Assembly: GCF_042665595.1 (NCBI RefSeq)
Contig: NZ_JBHTCT010000038.1
Span: 124,001-188,000 of the forward strand
Length of the DNA stretch: 64,000 nucleotides
Direction of reading: 5' to 3'
From: Bhargavaea changchunensis
Lineage (GTDB): Bacteria; Bacillota; Bacilli; Bacillales_A; Planococcaceae
Shown here: one piece after another, positions 43,316-51,159 of the stretch
Position numbering within the stretch: position 1 is the stretch's first letter
Layout: every line of letters starts with the position of its first letter
The notes under the pieces: model-generated
What the model saw: the letters and a program-made list of their open reading frames with translations, nothing else
Database searches by the model: none
Told to the model about the DNA's origin: nothing
Made by a program: the position numbers and the translations under genes

Positions 43316-43344
43316 TTGACTTTATAGGCTATTTTATATAAAGT
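43316..43344 (+). promoter_or_regulatory. Promoter of the acyl-CoA-dehydrogenase-like/ABC operon
   Basis: TTGACT and TAAAGT with a 17-bp spacer, 21 bp upstream of the third SAM aptamer. Confidence 0.8.
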
Positions 43345-43365
43345 GTTTTCGGACAACAATATTTG

Positions 43366-43468
43366 CCTCATCGAGAGAAGCGGAGGGACTGGCCCGAAGA
43401 TGCTTCAGCAACCACTGCCAAGGGCAGAAAGGTGCTAACTCCAGACCGGCACAGCCGGGAAGATGAGG
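43366..43468 (+). promoter_or_regulatory. SAM-I riboswitch aptamer, organosulfur operon
   Basis: P1 pairs CCTCATC with GATGAGG. S-box blocks: GAGAAGCGGAGGGACTGGCC, the ATGCTTCAGCAACC segment, the AAAGGTGCTAACTCC block and a P4 arm ACCGGC/GCCGGG. It controls an operon of an acyl-CoA-dehydrogenase-like enzyme and a polar amino acid ABC transporter. Confidence 0.95.
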
Positions 43469-43492
43469 GATTCCGGCCTTTTTTAAACCGGT

Positions 43493-43527
43493 CCCTTCTT
43501 CCTGCGGGATGAAGGGCTTTCGTTTTT
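43493..43527 (+). terminator. SAM-controlled terminator, first hairpin
   Basis: Stem CCCTTC / GAAGGG followed by CTTTCGTTTTT, downstream of the aptamer; the CCGG / CCGG pairing just upstream may provide the antiterminator. Confidence 0.7.
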
Positions 43528-43532
43528 CATGA

Positions 43533-43562
43533 TTTTCTCCGTCTCGGCGGAGAAAACTTTTT
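43533..43562 (+). terminator. Second terminator-like hairpin in the same leader
   Basis: Stem TTTTCTCCG / CGGAGAAAA followed by CTTTTT, giving a double terminator before the structural genes. Confidence 0.7.
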
Positions 43563-43577
43563 CGCACAAAAAACCGA

Positions 43578-43605
43578 CTAAACCACTATATTATAAACAG
43601 TTTAG
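43578..43605 (+). promoter_or_regulatory. CTAAAC-N16-GTTTAG inverted repeat, possible operator or second promoter
   Basis: A 6-bp inverted repeat with an AT-rich centre (ACTATATTATAAA) containing -10-like TATATT/TATTAT, 30 bp before the structural gene and after both terminators. It could be an operator over an internal promoter that bypasses the riboswitch. Protein unknown. Confidence 0.35.
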
Positions 43606-43634
43606 AATTCGGTGATCAGCAGGAGGGCAAAAAG

Positions 43635-44810
43635 ATGGAACTATTCATCAGGACGGAACTGCAGAAAGAATGGGTGGCAAAGTTAAACTCAATCGGCATG
43701 GTGTTCGCGGAAGACGCACAGGAACGGGATGAGGCAGGGACTTATCCGGCAATTCAGATCCGGGCATTGGCCGATTCCGGTTACACGGCGCTTGCCGTCC
43801 CGAACGCTCTTGGAGGGGTCGGGGCAGGCGTCCATGACATGGTCCTCTTCCAGGAGACCCTTGCCAAGTACGACGAAAACGTTGCCCTTTCCATCGGATG
43901 GAACCTTGGCGTCGCCGGCGGCATATTCGAACAGCAAAGCTGGAACGAAGAAATGCTCCGCTTTTTAGCAGGCGAGCTGCTGGGAGGCGCTCTCGTCAAT
44001 CGGGCGGTAAGTGAGGCCGCTACAGGCAGCCCTTCGCGCGGAGGCCGTCCGGGGACGGTTGCCGTCAGGGATGGCGATTCATACGTCATCAGCGGACGGA
44101 AATCATTCACGACCGGCTCCCCCGCCCTCACGTATTTCCTCACATCCGCATGGGTCGAGGAAGAGGAACGGATTGGATTCTTCCTTCTCCACAAAGACCT
44201 TGAAGGGCTCTCGATCGACGAAACCTGGGATGTCGTCTCCATGCGCGGCACCGGGAGCCATGACCTCGTTCTGGAAGGCGTCCGGGTGGACGATGGCGCA
44301 CTGGTTGAATTGCCGGTGAGAAGTGCCGGCGGACCGAAGTTTGACGGATGGCTTCTCCATTTGCCCGCCACCTACCTCGGCATCGCACAGGCGGCCAGGG
44401 ATTATGCAGTGGAGTTTGCCGGCAGGCATGCGCCGAACAGCGTGAAAGGGCCGATCAGCCAACTGCCCAATGTGCGCCAGCTGATCGGGGAGATTGACCT
44501 GGAACTGTCGCAGGCCCGTCATGTGCTGTACAGTGTCGCAGATGCACATGATGATCCGGAGCGCCGTCCGCACCTCGGCAATGAGGTTCCAGTTGCAAAA
44601 ACGATCGTCACGAATGCCGCCATTTCGATCGTCGATAAGGCGATGCGGGTCGTCGGCGCAAAAAGCCTGCAGCGCTCGAATCCGCTCCAGCGCTACTATC
44701 GCAATGTCCGGGCGGGCCTCCACAATCCGCCTGCCGACGACATGACCATCCGGGCACTTGCGGAAGATGCCCTGGGCAGCGGACAAAATGAGTCATCAGT
44801 CAGTAAATAA
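43635..44810 (+). CDS. Acyl-CoA dehydrogenase-fold flavin enzyme, probably a sulfur-acquisition monooxygenase
   Basis: 391 residues with the three-part acyl-CoA dehydrogenase layout: helical N-domain, central beta domain (YVISGRKSFTTGSP, WDVVSMRGTGSHDLVLEGV) and helical C-domain. The C-terminal region where true dehydrogenases have the catalytic Glu (YEGT-type) reads RAGLHNPPADD instead, with the His typical of DszC/SfnB-like flavin monooxygenases that act on organosulfur compounds. A SAM riboswitch upstream and a polar amino acid ABC transporter downstream support use of a sulfur source. Exact substrate unknown. A ribosome binding site GCAGGAGG precedes the ATG. Confidence 0.82.
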   Translation: MELFIRTELQKEWVAKLNSIGMVFAEDAQERDEAGTYPAIQIRALADSGYTALAVPNALGGVGAGVHDMVLFQETLAKYDENVALSIGWNLGVAGGIFEQQSWNEEMLRFLAGELLGGALVNRAVSEAATGSPSRGGRPGTVAVRDGDSYVISGRKSFTTGSPALTYFLTSAWVEEEERIGFFLLHKDLEGLSIDETWDVVSMRGTGSHDLVLEGVRVDDGALVELPVRSAGGPKFDGWLLHLPATYLGIAQAARDYAVEFAGRHAPNSVKGPISQLPNVRQLIGEIDLELSQARHVLYSVADAHDDPERRPHLGNEVPVAKTIVTNAAISIVDKAMRVVGAKSLQRSNPLQRYYRNVRAGLHNPPADDMTIRALAEDALGSGQNESSVSK

Positions 44811-44880
44811 GTATCAACGAATTAATCGATTGCATCGCGCCTTCAGAGGCGGACAACGACAAACACAGGGGGAAATGAAA

Positions 44881-45732
44881 ATGATGATCAGTAAAGGATT
44901 GAAAATGGCAGTATTGGGTACGGCTGCAGCACTGGTGCTGACGGCATGCGGTTCAGGGGAAGCAGCGGATGGTGATGAAGGCGTCCGTAAAGTGAAGATT
45001 GCCTACGACCAGCAGTCAAAACCGATCTCCTGGCTTGATGAAAACGGCGAGGCGACAGGCTATGACGTGGAAGTGATGAAACTCGTCGACGAACTGCTGC
45101 CGGAATACGAATTCGAATTCGTCGGCACGACGAGTGATGACCTCCTGATCGGTGTCGAGCAGGGCAAATTCCAGGCCGGCGTGAAAAACGCCTTCTGGAC
45201 GGAAGAACGCACGAAGAAGTTCACTTATCCGGAAGAGTTCCTCGGTCTGAGCAGCGCCGGACTCGTCCTCCGGAAAGAAGACGAAAAGATCAAGTCCCTG
45301 GAAGACTTCGCTTCAGCCGGCTACTCACTGGCGCCGATTGCGGCCAACAACGCCCAGTACACGGTCATTGAAGAATACAACACGGCAAATCCGGAAAATC
45401 CGGTGCAGCTGGAAGCAGGCGACTCCTTCACGGTGGACGTGGTCCAGTGGGTCAATGAAGGCCGCGTCGACGGAGGCGTCATGATTGAAGGCCCGTTTGA
45501 AAAGCAGGTCACCGTAGAAGATGGTCCCTATCATCACCTGAAGGATGAAGTCGTGTACAACGAATTTGCAGTCATCAAAACGTGGCCGCTGTTTAATAAA
45601 AACGAGCAGGAACTTGCAGATGCGTATGATGAAGCCATCAAGAAACTTGCGGAAGAGAAAAAACGTGAAGAACTCAGCGAGAAATTCTACGGCCGCAACC
45701 TGTTCGAAGTGCTCGAAGAAGTCGAACGCTAA
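44881..45732 (+). CDS. Amino acid ABC transporter, substrate-binding lipoprotein
   Basis: 283 residues. Signal peptide with lipobox LTAC gives lipidated Cys23. The mature part is a family 3 solute-binding protein (PISWLDENGEATGYDVEVMK, GVKNAFWTEERTKKFTYPEE, GGVMIEGPFEKQV). It would deliver a polar amino acid-like ligand, here probably a sulfur-containing one such as a cysteine or modified-cysteine derivative, given SAM control; not provable from sequence. I chose the ATG 8 nt after AGGGGG; an ATG two codons earlier is too close to it. Confidence 0.9.
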   Translation: MMISKGLKMAVLGTAAALVLTACGSGEAADGDEGVRKVKIAYDQQSKPISWLDENGEATGYDVEVMKLVDELLPEYEFEFVGTTSDDLLIGVEQGKFQAGVKNAFWTEERTKKFTYPEEFLGLSSAGLVLRKEDEKIKSLEDFASAGYSLAPIAANNAQYTVIEEYNTANPENPVQLEAGDSFTVDVVQWVNEGRVDGGVMIEGPFEKQVTVEDGPYHHLKDEVVYNEFAVIKTWPLFNKNEQELADAYDEAIKKLAEEKKREELSEKFYGRNLFEVLEEVER

Positions 45733-45767
45733 ACCGGACATGGAACCTTTGAAGATGGAGTGGAACG

Positions 45768-46475
45768 ATGGAAAAGTATTTTGATGCTTCTTATATCTGG
45801 AACTCGATTCCCGCGCTCCTGCCTTTTCTCAAGGTAACGTTCCTGGTTGCCGGGTTGTCGATTGTGTTCGGCACGCTCGCAGGATTGCTGCTCGCGTCGA
45901 TGAAGCTTGGAAGGAACCGGGCGGCGAAAGCCTTTGCGGAAGGCTACACGACGATCATGAGATGTACGCCTTCAATCGTCCTCCTGTTCCTCGTCTACTA
46001 CGGCGTGCCATTCCTTGCCGGCCAGTTCGGTCTGTATCTGCATGATCTCCATACCGCCGTATTTGTCGTGATCACATTTACGCTTCAGTTTGCGGCGATC
46101 ATGTCCGAGGTGATCCGTTCGGCGTATCTGTCGGTCGGACGCGGACAGCTTGAGGCCGCCGTCAGCGTCGGCCTCACTCCCATGCAGGCTTACCGGCGGA
46201 TCATGTTTCCGCAGGCCTTTGTCGTCGCCCTGCCAAACTTCGCGAACGGCCTTCTCGCCCTTCTGCAGGAAGGCGCGCTCGCTTACACGATTGGCCTGAT
46301 TGACATCGTCGGCAAGGCGAACCTGATCATTGCCGCCAACTATAACGCCCATGCGCTTGAGGTTTTCATCGCCCTTGCCCTCATCTACTGGGCTCTGTCG
46401 ATCTTCATCGAACAGTTTTTCGGGCTGCTGGAGCGCCTGTTCAGCAAGGGCAAACGATCCATCAAAACTACGTAA
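45768..46475 (+). CDS. Amino acid ABC transporter permease, first subunit
   Basis: 235 residues of the His/Glu/Gln/Arg permease family, about five membrane helices. It opens with FDASYIWNSIPALLPFLKVT and carries the EAA loop SVGRGQLEAAVSVGLTPMQAYRRIMFPQAFVVALP, through which it contacts the ATPase. Preceded by GGAGTGGAACG and 35 bp after the binding protein gene. It should pair with the next permease as a heterodimer, as in TcyLM-type systems. Confidence 0.92.
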   Translation: MEKYFDASYIWNSIPALLPFLKVTFLVAGLSIVFGTLAGLLLASMKLGRNRAAKAFAEGYTTIMRCTPSIVLLFLVYYGVPFLAGQFGLYLHDLHTAVFVVITFTLQFAAIMSEVIRSAYLSVGRGQLEAAVSVGLTPMQAYRRIMFPQAFVVALPNFANGLLALLQEGALAYTIGLIDIVGKANLIIAANYNAHALEVFIALALIYWALSIFIEQFFGLLERLFSKGKRSIKTT

Positions 46476-46487
46476 GGAGGAGCCCCC

Positions 46488-47201
46488 GTGCAGCAAGGAC
46501 TCAATATTGAATTCATGATCGACACTTTCTTTGTCGCCCTGTCCGGCGTGCCCATCACGCTTGCGGTGACTGCCGTGGCGCTCCTCATCGCCATCCCGGC
46601 GGGCTTTCTCCTCGCCCTGTCGCGGGTCAATGAGATTCCCGTCATCCGCCAGATCACCAGGGTCTATGTATCATTTGTCAGGGGAACACCGATCATCGTG
46701 CAGATTTTCATCACTTATGCGAGCGTCCCCCTCCTCCTGACTGCCTTTTTCGAGAAGTATGGCATCCGGACAAATGTCTACGACGTCCATCCGATCTGGT
46801 ACGCCTTTATCGTCTTCTCCTTCAGCACAACGGCGATCCTTTCCGAAGTGTTCCGCTCCTCGCTCGGCACGGTCGACCGGGGACAGCTGGAGGCCGCCCA
46901 GTCGGTCGGCCTGACTTCGTTCCAGGCATTCCGCCGGATCATCATTCCGCAGGCACTGGTCTCGGCGCTGCCGAACCTTGCCACGGCGACGGTCAACCTG
47001 ATCAAGGCGACCTCCCTCGGCTATGCGATGAGCCTGCAGGAGATCACGCTGAAGGCGAAAGTCGCGGCAAATGCCGGATACAATTATATCGAGGCTTATA
47101 TCGATATCTTCCTCGTTTATCTGATTCTTTGCAGCCTCGTTGAATTCGCATTCAAATGGTATGAACGGCGGGCTTCCCGCTACAAAGTTCAGCCTGTCTG
47201 A
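46488..47201 (+). CDS. Amino acid ABC transporter permease, second subunit
   Basis: 237 residues, same family as its neighbour: N-terminal FMIDTFFVALSGVPITLAVT, then the EAA loop TVDRGQLEAAQSVGLTSFQAFRRIIIPQALVSALP. The start is GTG, with AAGGAGG 7 nt upstream; no ATG is suitably placed. About five membrane helices. Starts 12 bp after the previous permease gene, so they are likely translated together in equal amounts. Confidence 0.92.
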   Translation: MQQGLNIEFMIDTFFVALSGVPITLAVTAVALLIAIPAGFLLALSRVNEIPVIRQITRVYVSFVRGTPIIVQIFITYASVPLLLTAFFEKYGIRTNVYDVHPIWYAFIVFSFSTTAILSEVFRSSLGTVDRGQLEAAQSVGLTSFQAFRRIIIPQALVSALPNLATATVNLIKATSLGYAMSLQEITLKAKVAANAGYNYIEAYIDIFLVYLILCSLVEFAFKWYERRASRYKVQPV

Positions 47202-47218
47202 CGGAAGGAGTTTCGATC

Positions 47219-47974
47219 ATGCTTGAAATCACCGGTATCCATAAATCATTCGGTCCTCTGGAGATCCTGAAAGGGGTGGATCTTGAAGTCGGGAAAGGCG
47301 ATGTCGTCGTCATCCTCGGTCCGAGCGGTTCCGGAAAGACGACGCTCCTCCGCTGCATCAACTTTCTCGAGCGTGCGGATGCAGGCACGGCCGAGATCAG
47401 CGGCATGCACGTAGATCTCAAATCCGCCTCGAAAAAGGAAGTCCATGCCGTCCGTCAGAAAACGGCTTTCGTCTTCCAGAACTATAATCTGTTCAACAAT
47501 AAGACAGCGCTCGAGAACGTGGCGGAAGGTCTTGTCACCGGGCGCAAAGTCCCGAAAAAGGAAGCACTGGAGACGGCCGGTAAGGCTCTGGATAAAGTCG
47601 GTCTGGCCGACAAGTACGACGCCTACCCGTCCCAGCTTTCCGGCGGCCAGCAGCAGCGCGTCGGAATCGCCCGTGCGGTGGCACTGAATCCGGAAATCAT
47701 CCTGTTCGACGAACCGACCTCCGCGCTCGACCCGGAACTGGTCGGTGAAGTGCTGGGCGTCATGCGCCAGATCGCGGCAGAAGGGACCACGATGCTCGTC
47801 GTCACACATGAGATGCAGTTTGCGCGGGACGTGGCGAACAAAGTGATCTTCATGGACGGCGGGGTCGTCGTGGAATCCGGCACCCCCGATGAAATCTTCG
47901 GCCGCCCGAAAGAAGAACGCACCAAACAGTTCCTCCGCCGGGTCCTTCCCGAGGAATATAACTACTCGATCTGA
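47219..47974 (+). CDS. Amino acid ABC transporter ATPase
   Basis: 251 residues. Walker A GPSGSGKTTLLRC (about 38-50), Q-loop FVFQNYNLFNNKTALENV, signature LSGGQQQRVGIARA, Walker B IILFDEPTSALDPE and the switch His in VVTHEMQFARDVA are all present; the GlnQ/TcyC branch is indicated by the EMQFARDVANKVIFMDGG stretch. It powers the two permeases before it. A strong terminator follows, so it is the last gene of the SAM-controlled operon. Confidence 0.95.
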   Translation: MLEITGIHKSFGPLEILKGVDLEVGKGDVVVILGPSGSGKTTLLRCINFLERADAGTAEISGMHVDLKSASKKEVHAVRQKTAFVFQNYNLFNNKTALENVAEGLVTGRKVPKKEALETAGKALDKVGLADKYDAYPSQLSGGQQQRVGIARAVALNPEIILFDEPTSALDPELVGEVLGVMRQIAAEGTTMLVVTHEMQFARDVANKVIFMDGGVVVESGTPDEIFGRPKEERTKQFLRRVLPEEYNYSI

Positions 47975-47985
47975 TTGATTCCACG

Positions 47986-48017
47986 CACCCTCTCCATCCG
48001 CGGAGAGGGTGTTTTTT
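47986..48017 (+). terminator. Terminator of the organosulfur/ABC operon
   Basis: Perfect 10-bp stem CACCCTCTCC / GGAGAGGGTG with six Ts, 11 bp after the stop codon. Confidence 0.93.
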
Positions 48018-48111
48018 CTTTGCACGGTCAGGAATTATTTCACCCTCACAGATTTTTTCAATAATTTCTTCACTCTGCACATAACCTCTAATGATGAGGA
48101 GGGGTGATCAT

Positions 48112-50157
48112 ATGGATGAGCACAATCATGAGAAGAATAGCAAAGACGAACAGTTGGAAGCATTCCGCGTTGATGACAAGGATAAGGCACTCACGACCAA
48201 TCAGGGACTGAAAATGTCGGAAGATGAATTCTCCCTGAAAGCAGGCGTCCGGGGACCGACCCTGATGGAGGATTTTCATTTCCGGGAGAAACTGACGCAT
48301 TTTGACCACGAACGGATTCCGGAACGGGTGGTACACGCACGCGGCTTTGCCGTCCATGGTGAGTTTCAGCTCTACAGAAGCATGAAAAAGTACACAAGCG
48401 CGAAATTCCTGCAGGACACCTCGAAAAAGACTCCTGTATTTGTCCGCTTTTCCACCGTCAACGGATCACGGGGATCCGCCGACACTGTCCGCGATGCACG
48501 GGGATTTGCGACTAAATTCTATACCGAAGAAGGTAACTACGACCTGGTTGCAAATAACATTCCCGTTTTCTTCATTCAGGATGGCATTAAGTTCCCGGAT
48601 GTCGTGCATGCCTTTAAACCTGAGCCTGACAATGATATCCCGCAAGCCTCCACTGCCCACGACACGTTCTGGGATTTCGTCGCGAATAACCAGGAATCCG
48701 CCCATATGATCATGTGGATCATGTCCGACCGGGCCATTCCTCGGAGCTTCCGCATGATGGAAGGCTTCGGCGTCCATACCTTCCGTCTGGTCAATGATGA
48801 GGGGAAAGCCCATTTTGTGAAATTCCACTGGAAACCTGGATTGGGGACCCACTCCCTCGTCTGGGATGAGGCCCACAAACTGGCGGGCATCGATCCGGAT
48901 TATCACCGAAATGATATATGGAATGCCATTGAAAAAGGATTTTATCCGGAATACGAACTAGGCGTCCAGATTCTTGCCGAAGAAGACGAGTTCAATCTCG
49001 GGTTCGACATCCTGGATGCCACCAAGCTATGGCCTGAAGAGGACATTCCGGTCATCCCTGTCGGCAAGATGATCCTGAACCGGAATGTGGACAATTTCTT
49101 TGCCGAGACGGAACAGGTTGCGTTTCATGTGGGCAACGTTGTGCCGGGAATCGACTTCACCAATGATCCGCTGTTGCAGGGACGCCTATTTTCATATACG
49201 GATACTCAACTGATCCGCCTGGGCGGTCCGAACTTCCATGAGATCCCGATCAACCGGCCGGTTGTGCAGTTCCATAACAACCAGCGGGAAGGCTACCACC
49301 GCCAGACGATCAATCTCGGGAAGGTGAGCTATCACAGGAACTCCCTTGCCGGGAACACTCCTGCGCCAGTTCCCCCTGAAGAAGGCGGCTATGCAACCTA
49401 TCAGGAAAAAGTGGAAGGCCGCAAAGTCCGTGCACGCAGCGAGAGCTTCGAAGACCACTTTTCTCAGGCCACGCTTTTCTGGAACAGCATGACCAACCAT
49501 GAAAAAGCACATATCATCGAGGCGTTCAGTTTTGAACTGGGGAAAGTGAAAAGCGAGTCGGTCAAGCAGCAGGTGGTGGATATGTTCGCCAATGTGAGCG
49601 TTGAATTGGCGACCGCCTTTGCAGTGAACATCGGGGCAAAGCCACCTCAAGAGGGCGGCTCGGGTGTAACCAAATCCTCCCCTGCCCTCAGCCAGGAAAA
49701 CACTCCAAAGACAGCAGAAACGCGTAAAGTCGCCATCATACTTACGGAAGGATTTAACGGTCCGGAAGTGAAGTATGTACTGAAGAGGCTGAGCTCCGAA
49801 GGCATTATGCCCGAGATCATCAGTGAAACGATCGGGACTGTGCAGGGCACGAACGGCGTAACGGTAAAAGCGCAGCACACCTTCCTGACTGCCAAGTCGG
49901 TGTTATTCGATGCTGTCTACATGATCAGGGGAAGCCGCAAGAATAAGAAGTTCAACAAAGATGCCGCTTACTTTATCGATGAGGCATTTTCACACTACAA
50001 GCCGATCGGCGCCACCGGTGAAGGAATCGAGTGGCTGAAAGTCAATCATCTTGACGGAAAGCCCGGAGTCATCACGGGAACGGACATCGCGGCATTCACG
50101 GAAGAATTTGTGGAGGCCATTGCTAAACACCGATTCTGGGAGCGAGTTTTGGTTTAA
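48112..50157 (+). CDS. katE: Large-subunit (clade 2) haem catalase with DJ-1/PfpI-like C-terminal domain
   Basis: 681 residues from the ATG 8 nt after GGAGGGG; an ATG seven codons earlier overlaps the ribosome binding site. The catalase core has distal His75 (VVHARGFAVHG), Asn148/149 (DLVANNIPVF) and proximal Tyr362 (RLFSYTDTQLIRLG). After about residue 540 a class I amidotransferase-like domain (VAIILTEGFNGPEVKYVLKRL) follows, as in E. coli HPII. It breaks down hydrogen peroxide. In B. subtilis the equivalent is sigma-B dependent; I could not identify a clear sigma-B promoter here. Confidence 0.95.
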   Translation: MDEHNHEKNSKDEQLEAFRVDDKDKALTTNQGLKMSEDEFSLKAGVRGPTLMEDFHFREKLTHFDHERIPERVVHARGFAVHGEFQLYRSMKKYTSAKFLQDTSKKTPVFVRFSTVNGSRGSADTVRDARGFATKFYTEEGNYDLVANNIPVFFIQDGIKFPDVVHAFKPEPDNDIPQASTAHDTFWDFVANNQESAHMIMWIMSDRAIPRSFRMMEGFGVHTFRLVNDEGKAHFVKFHWKPGLGTHSLVWDEAHKLAGIDPDYHRNDIWNAIEKGFYPEYELGVQILAEEDEFNLGFDILDATKLWPEEDIPVIPVGKMILNRNVDNFFAETEQVAFHVGNVVPGIDFTNDPLLQGRLFSYTDTQLIRLGGPNFHEIPINRPVVQFHNNQREGYHRQTINLGKVSYHRNSLAGNTPAPVPPEEGGYATYQEKVEGRKVRARSESFEDHFSQATLFWNSMTNHEKAHIIEAFSFELGKVKSESVKQQVVDMFANVSVELATAFAVNIGAKPPQEGGSGVTKSSPALSQENTPKTAETRKVAIILTEGFNGPEVKYVLKRLSSEGIMPEIISETIGTVQGTNGVTVKAQHTFLTAKSVLFDAVYMIRGSRKNKKFNKDAAYFIDEAFSHYKPIGATGEGIEWLKVNHLDGKPGVITGTDIAAFTEEFVEAIAKHRFWERVLV

Positions 50158-50180
50158 GTCAATCGGAATCGTCATAAACG

Positions 50181-50217
50181 ACACCCCGTCCGCCAGATTC
50201 AGCGAACGGGGTGTTTT
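50181..50217 (+). terminator. Terminator of katE, overlapping the end of the DinB-like gene
   Basis: Perfect 9-bp stem ACACCCCGT / ACGGGGTGT with TTTTT. The stop codon of the convergent DinB-like gene lies in the loop, so the two genes share this hairpin. Confidence 0.88.
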
Positions 50218-50711
50218 TGTGCATCCCTCAGAAAGTCATCGACCTGTTTTTGATGATGGTGATCATGATAGATAAAATCTCCAATGATGTAGATCAGCGT
50301 ATAAGGAGAGCCGGTATGAGGGCAACGGGTTTCCCCATTTGACGGCACAGGTCTGACCAGCACCTCTTGGGGCAGCTGCAGCAGTCGGGAAACCAGCCGG
50401 TTCCGAGCGTCCCGGGCTTCCAGGATCAGCTCTTCGGGCATGATGGTCCGTGCATAGTCTGCAGCCCTGCGGTTAAAGGTCCCGAACTCCGGGAACTCCA
50501 TCCCCTCTCCCTCCAGCACGTCCGGGATTACACTGCTGTTCAAATGTTCGTCCCATTTCAGAATGTGCGCGATGATTTCCCCAGGCGACCACTTGCCTTC
50601 CGCGATCGGCTTCATCAGTACTAGGGAATCAATAGTTTTGATCTTCTCCAGCCAGTTGGAATAGGCCCCGAATTCATGGATGATTTTCCTTGTTTCTTTA
50701 CCGTGTTCCAT
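50199..50711 (-). CDS. DinB-like domain protein
   Basis: 170 residues of the DinB/YfiT-like four-helix metalloprotein superfamily. The expected metal-binding histidines are in IIAHILKWDEH (helix 2) and DFIYHDHHHQKQ (helix 4). Some members are thiol transferases that use bacillithiol or mycothiol; no substrate can be assigned here. The C-terminus is defined by a stop inside the katE terminator. A short ribosome binding site GGGGATGGG lies before the ATG. Confidence 0.85.
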   Translation of the reverse strand: MEHGKETRKIIHEFGAYSNWLEKIKTIDSLVLMKPIAEGKWSPGEIIAHILKWDEHLNSSVIPDVLEGEGMEFPEFGTFNRRAADYARTIMPEELILEARDARNRLVSRLLQLPQEVLVRPVPSNGETRCPHTGSPYTLIYIIGDFIYHDHHHQKQVDDFLRDAQKHPVR

Positions 50712-50841
50712 CTCCCATCCCCTTTCCCATGACAGACTTCATTCTCACAAAATCATTCGCCAACACGCACCGCTTCCCCTTCAATCGCCCCGGCACCGGC
50801 CGAAAACCGGAATAGACTGTGGTTGATAGGAGGTGAAAATC

Positions 50842-51057
50842 ATGACTCAGTACAAAGAGTGCATCAACCTGTTCCTGGGTGCAATCCTGGCGGGCTATGC
50901 CCTGCTCGGGCTCTTCCTGATCGTACCGGCTGTTCTCGGGGGATTAGGCCCACTCCTGACCCTGCTTGTGATCATCTTGGTGGTCCTGATCGTCCTGTTC
51001 GCGCTGGCGATCATCTTCAAGGCGCTGGCCAAACTGTTTAAGTTCGGTAAATACTGA
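50842..51057 (+). CDS. Small two-helix membrane protein
   Basis: 71 residues starting MTQYKECINLFLGAIL. Two long hydrophobic stretches (about 10-30 and 33-58, the second rich in Leu, Ile and Val) imply a small integral membrane protein with a short basic tail (KLFKFGKY). AGGAGGTGAAAATC precedes the ATG; a GTG three codons upstream lies within that signal. A terminator follows. I recognise no family; the strong ribosome binding site argues it is expressed. Confidence 0.7.
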   Translation: MTQYKECINLFLGAILAGYALLGLFLIVPAVLGGLGPLLTLLVIILVVLIVLFALAIIFKALAKLFKFGKY

Positions 51058-51067
51058 CCGATCAAGG

Positions 51068-51095
51068 CGGCTGTCCCTCCGGGGCAGCCGTTTTT
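51068..51095 (+). terminator. Terminator of the small membrane protein gene
   Basis: Stem CGGCTGTCCC / GGGGCAGCCG (one mismatch) followed by TTTTT, 10 bp after the stop codon. Confidence 0.85.
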
Positions 51096-51159
51096 CATTT
51101 ATCGCTCTACTTCTGCGTCATGTATAATGAAGCCAAGTTACTTTTGAGGGTGTGGATGT

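Noticed and set aside
48010..48111. Sigma-B or PerR control site in front of katE
   Set aside because: Searched by eye for GTTT-N13-GGGTA and for the PerR palindrome; no convincing match.
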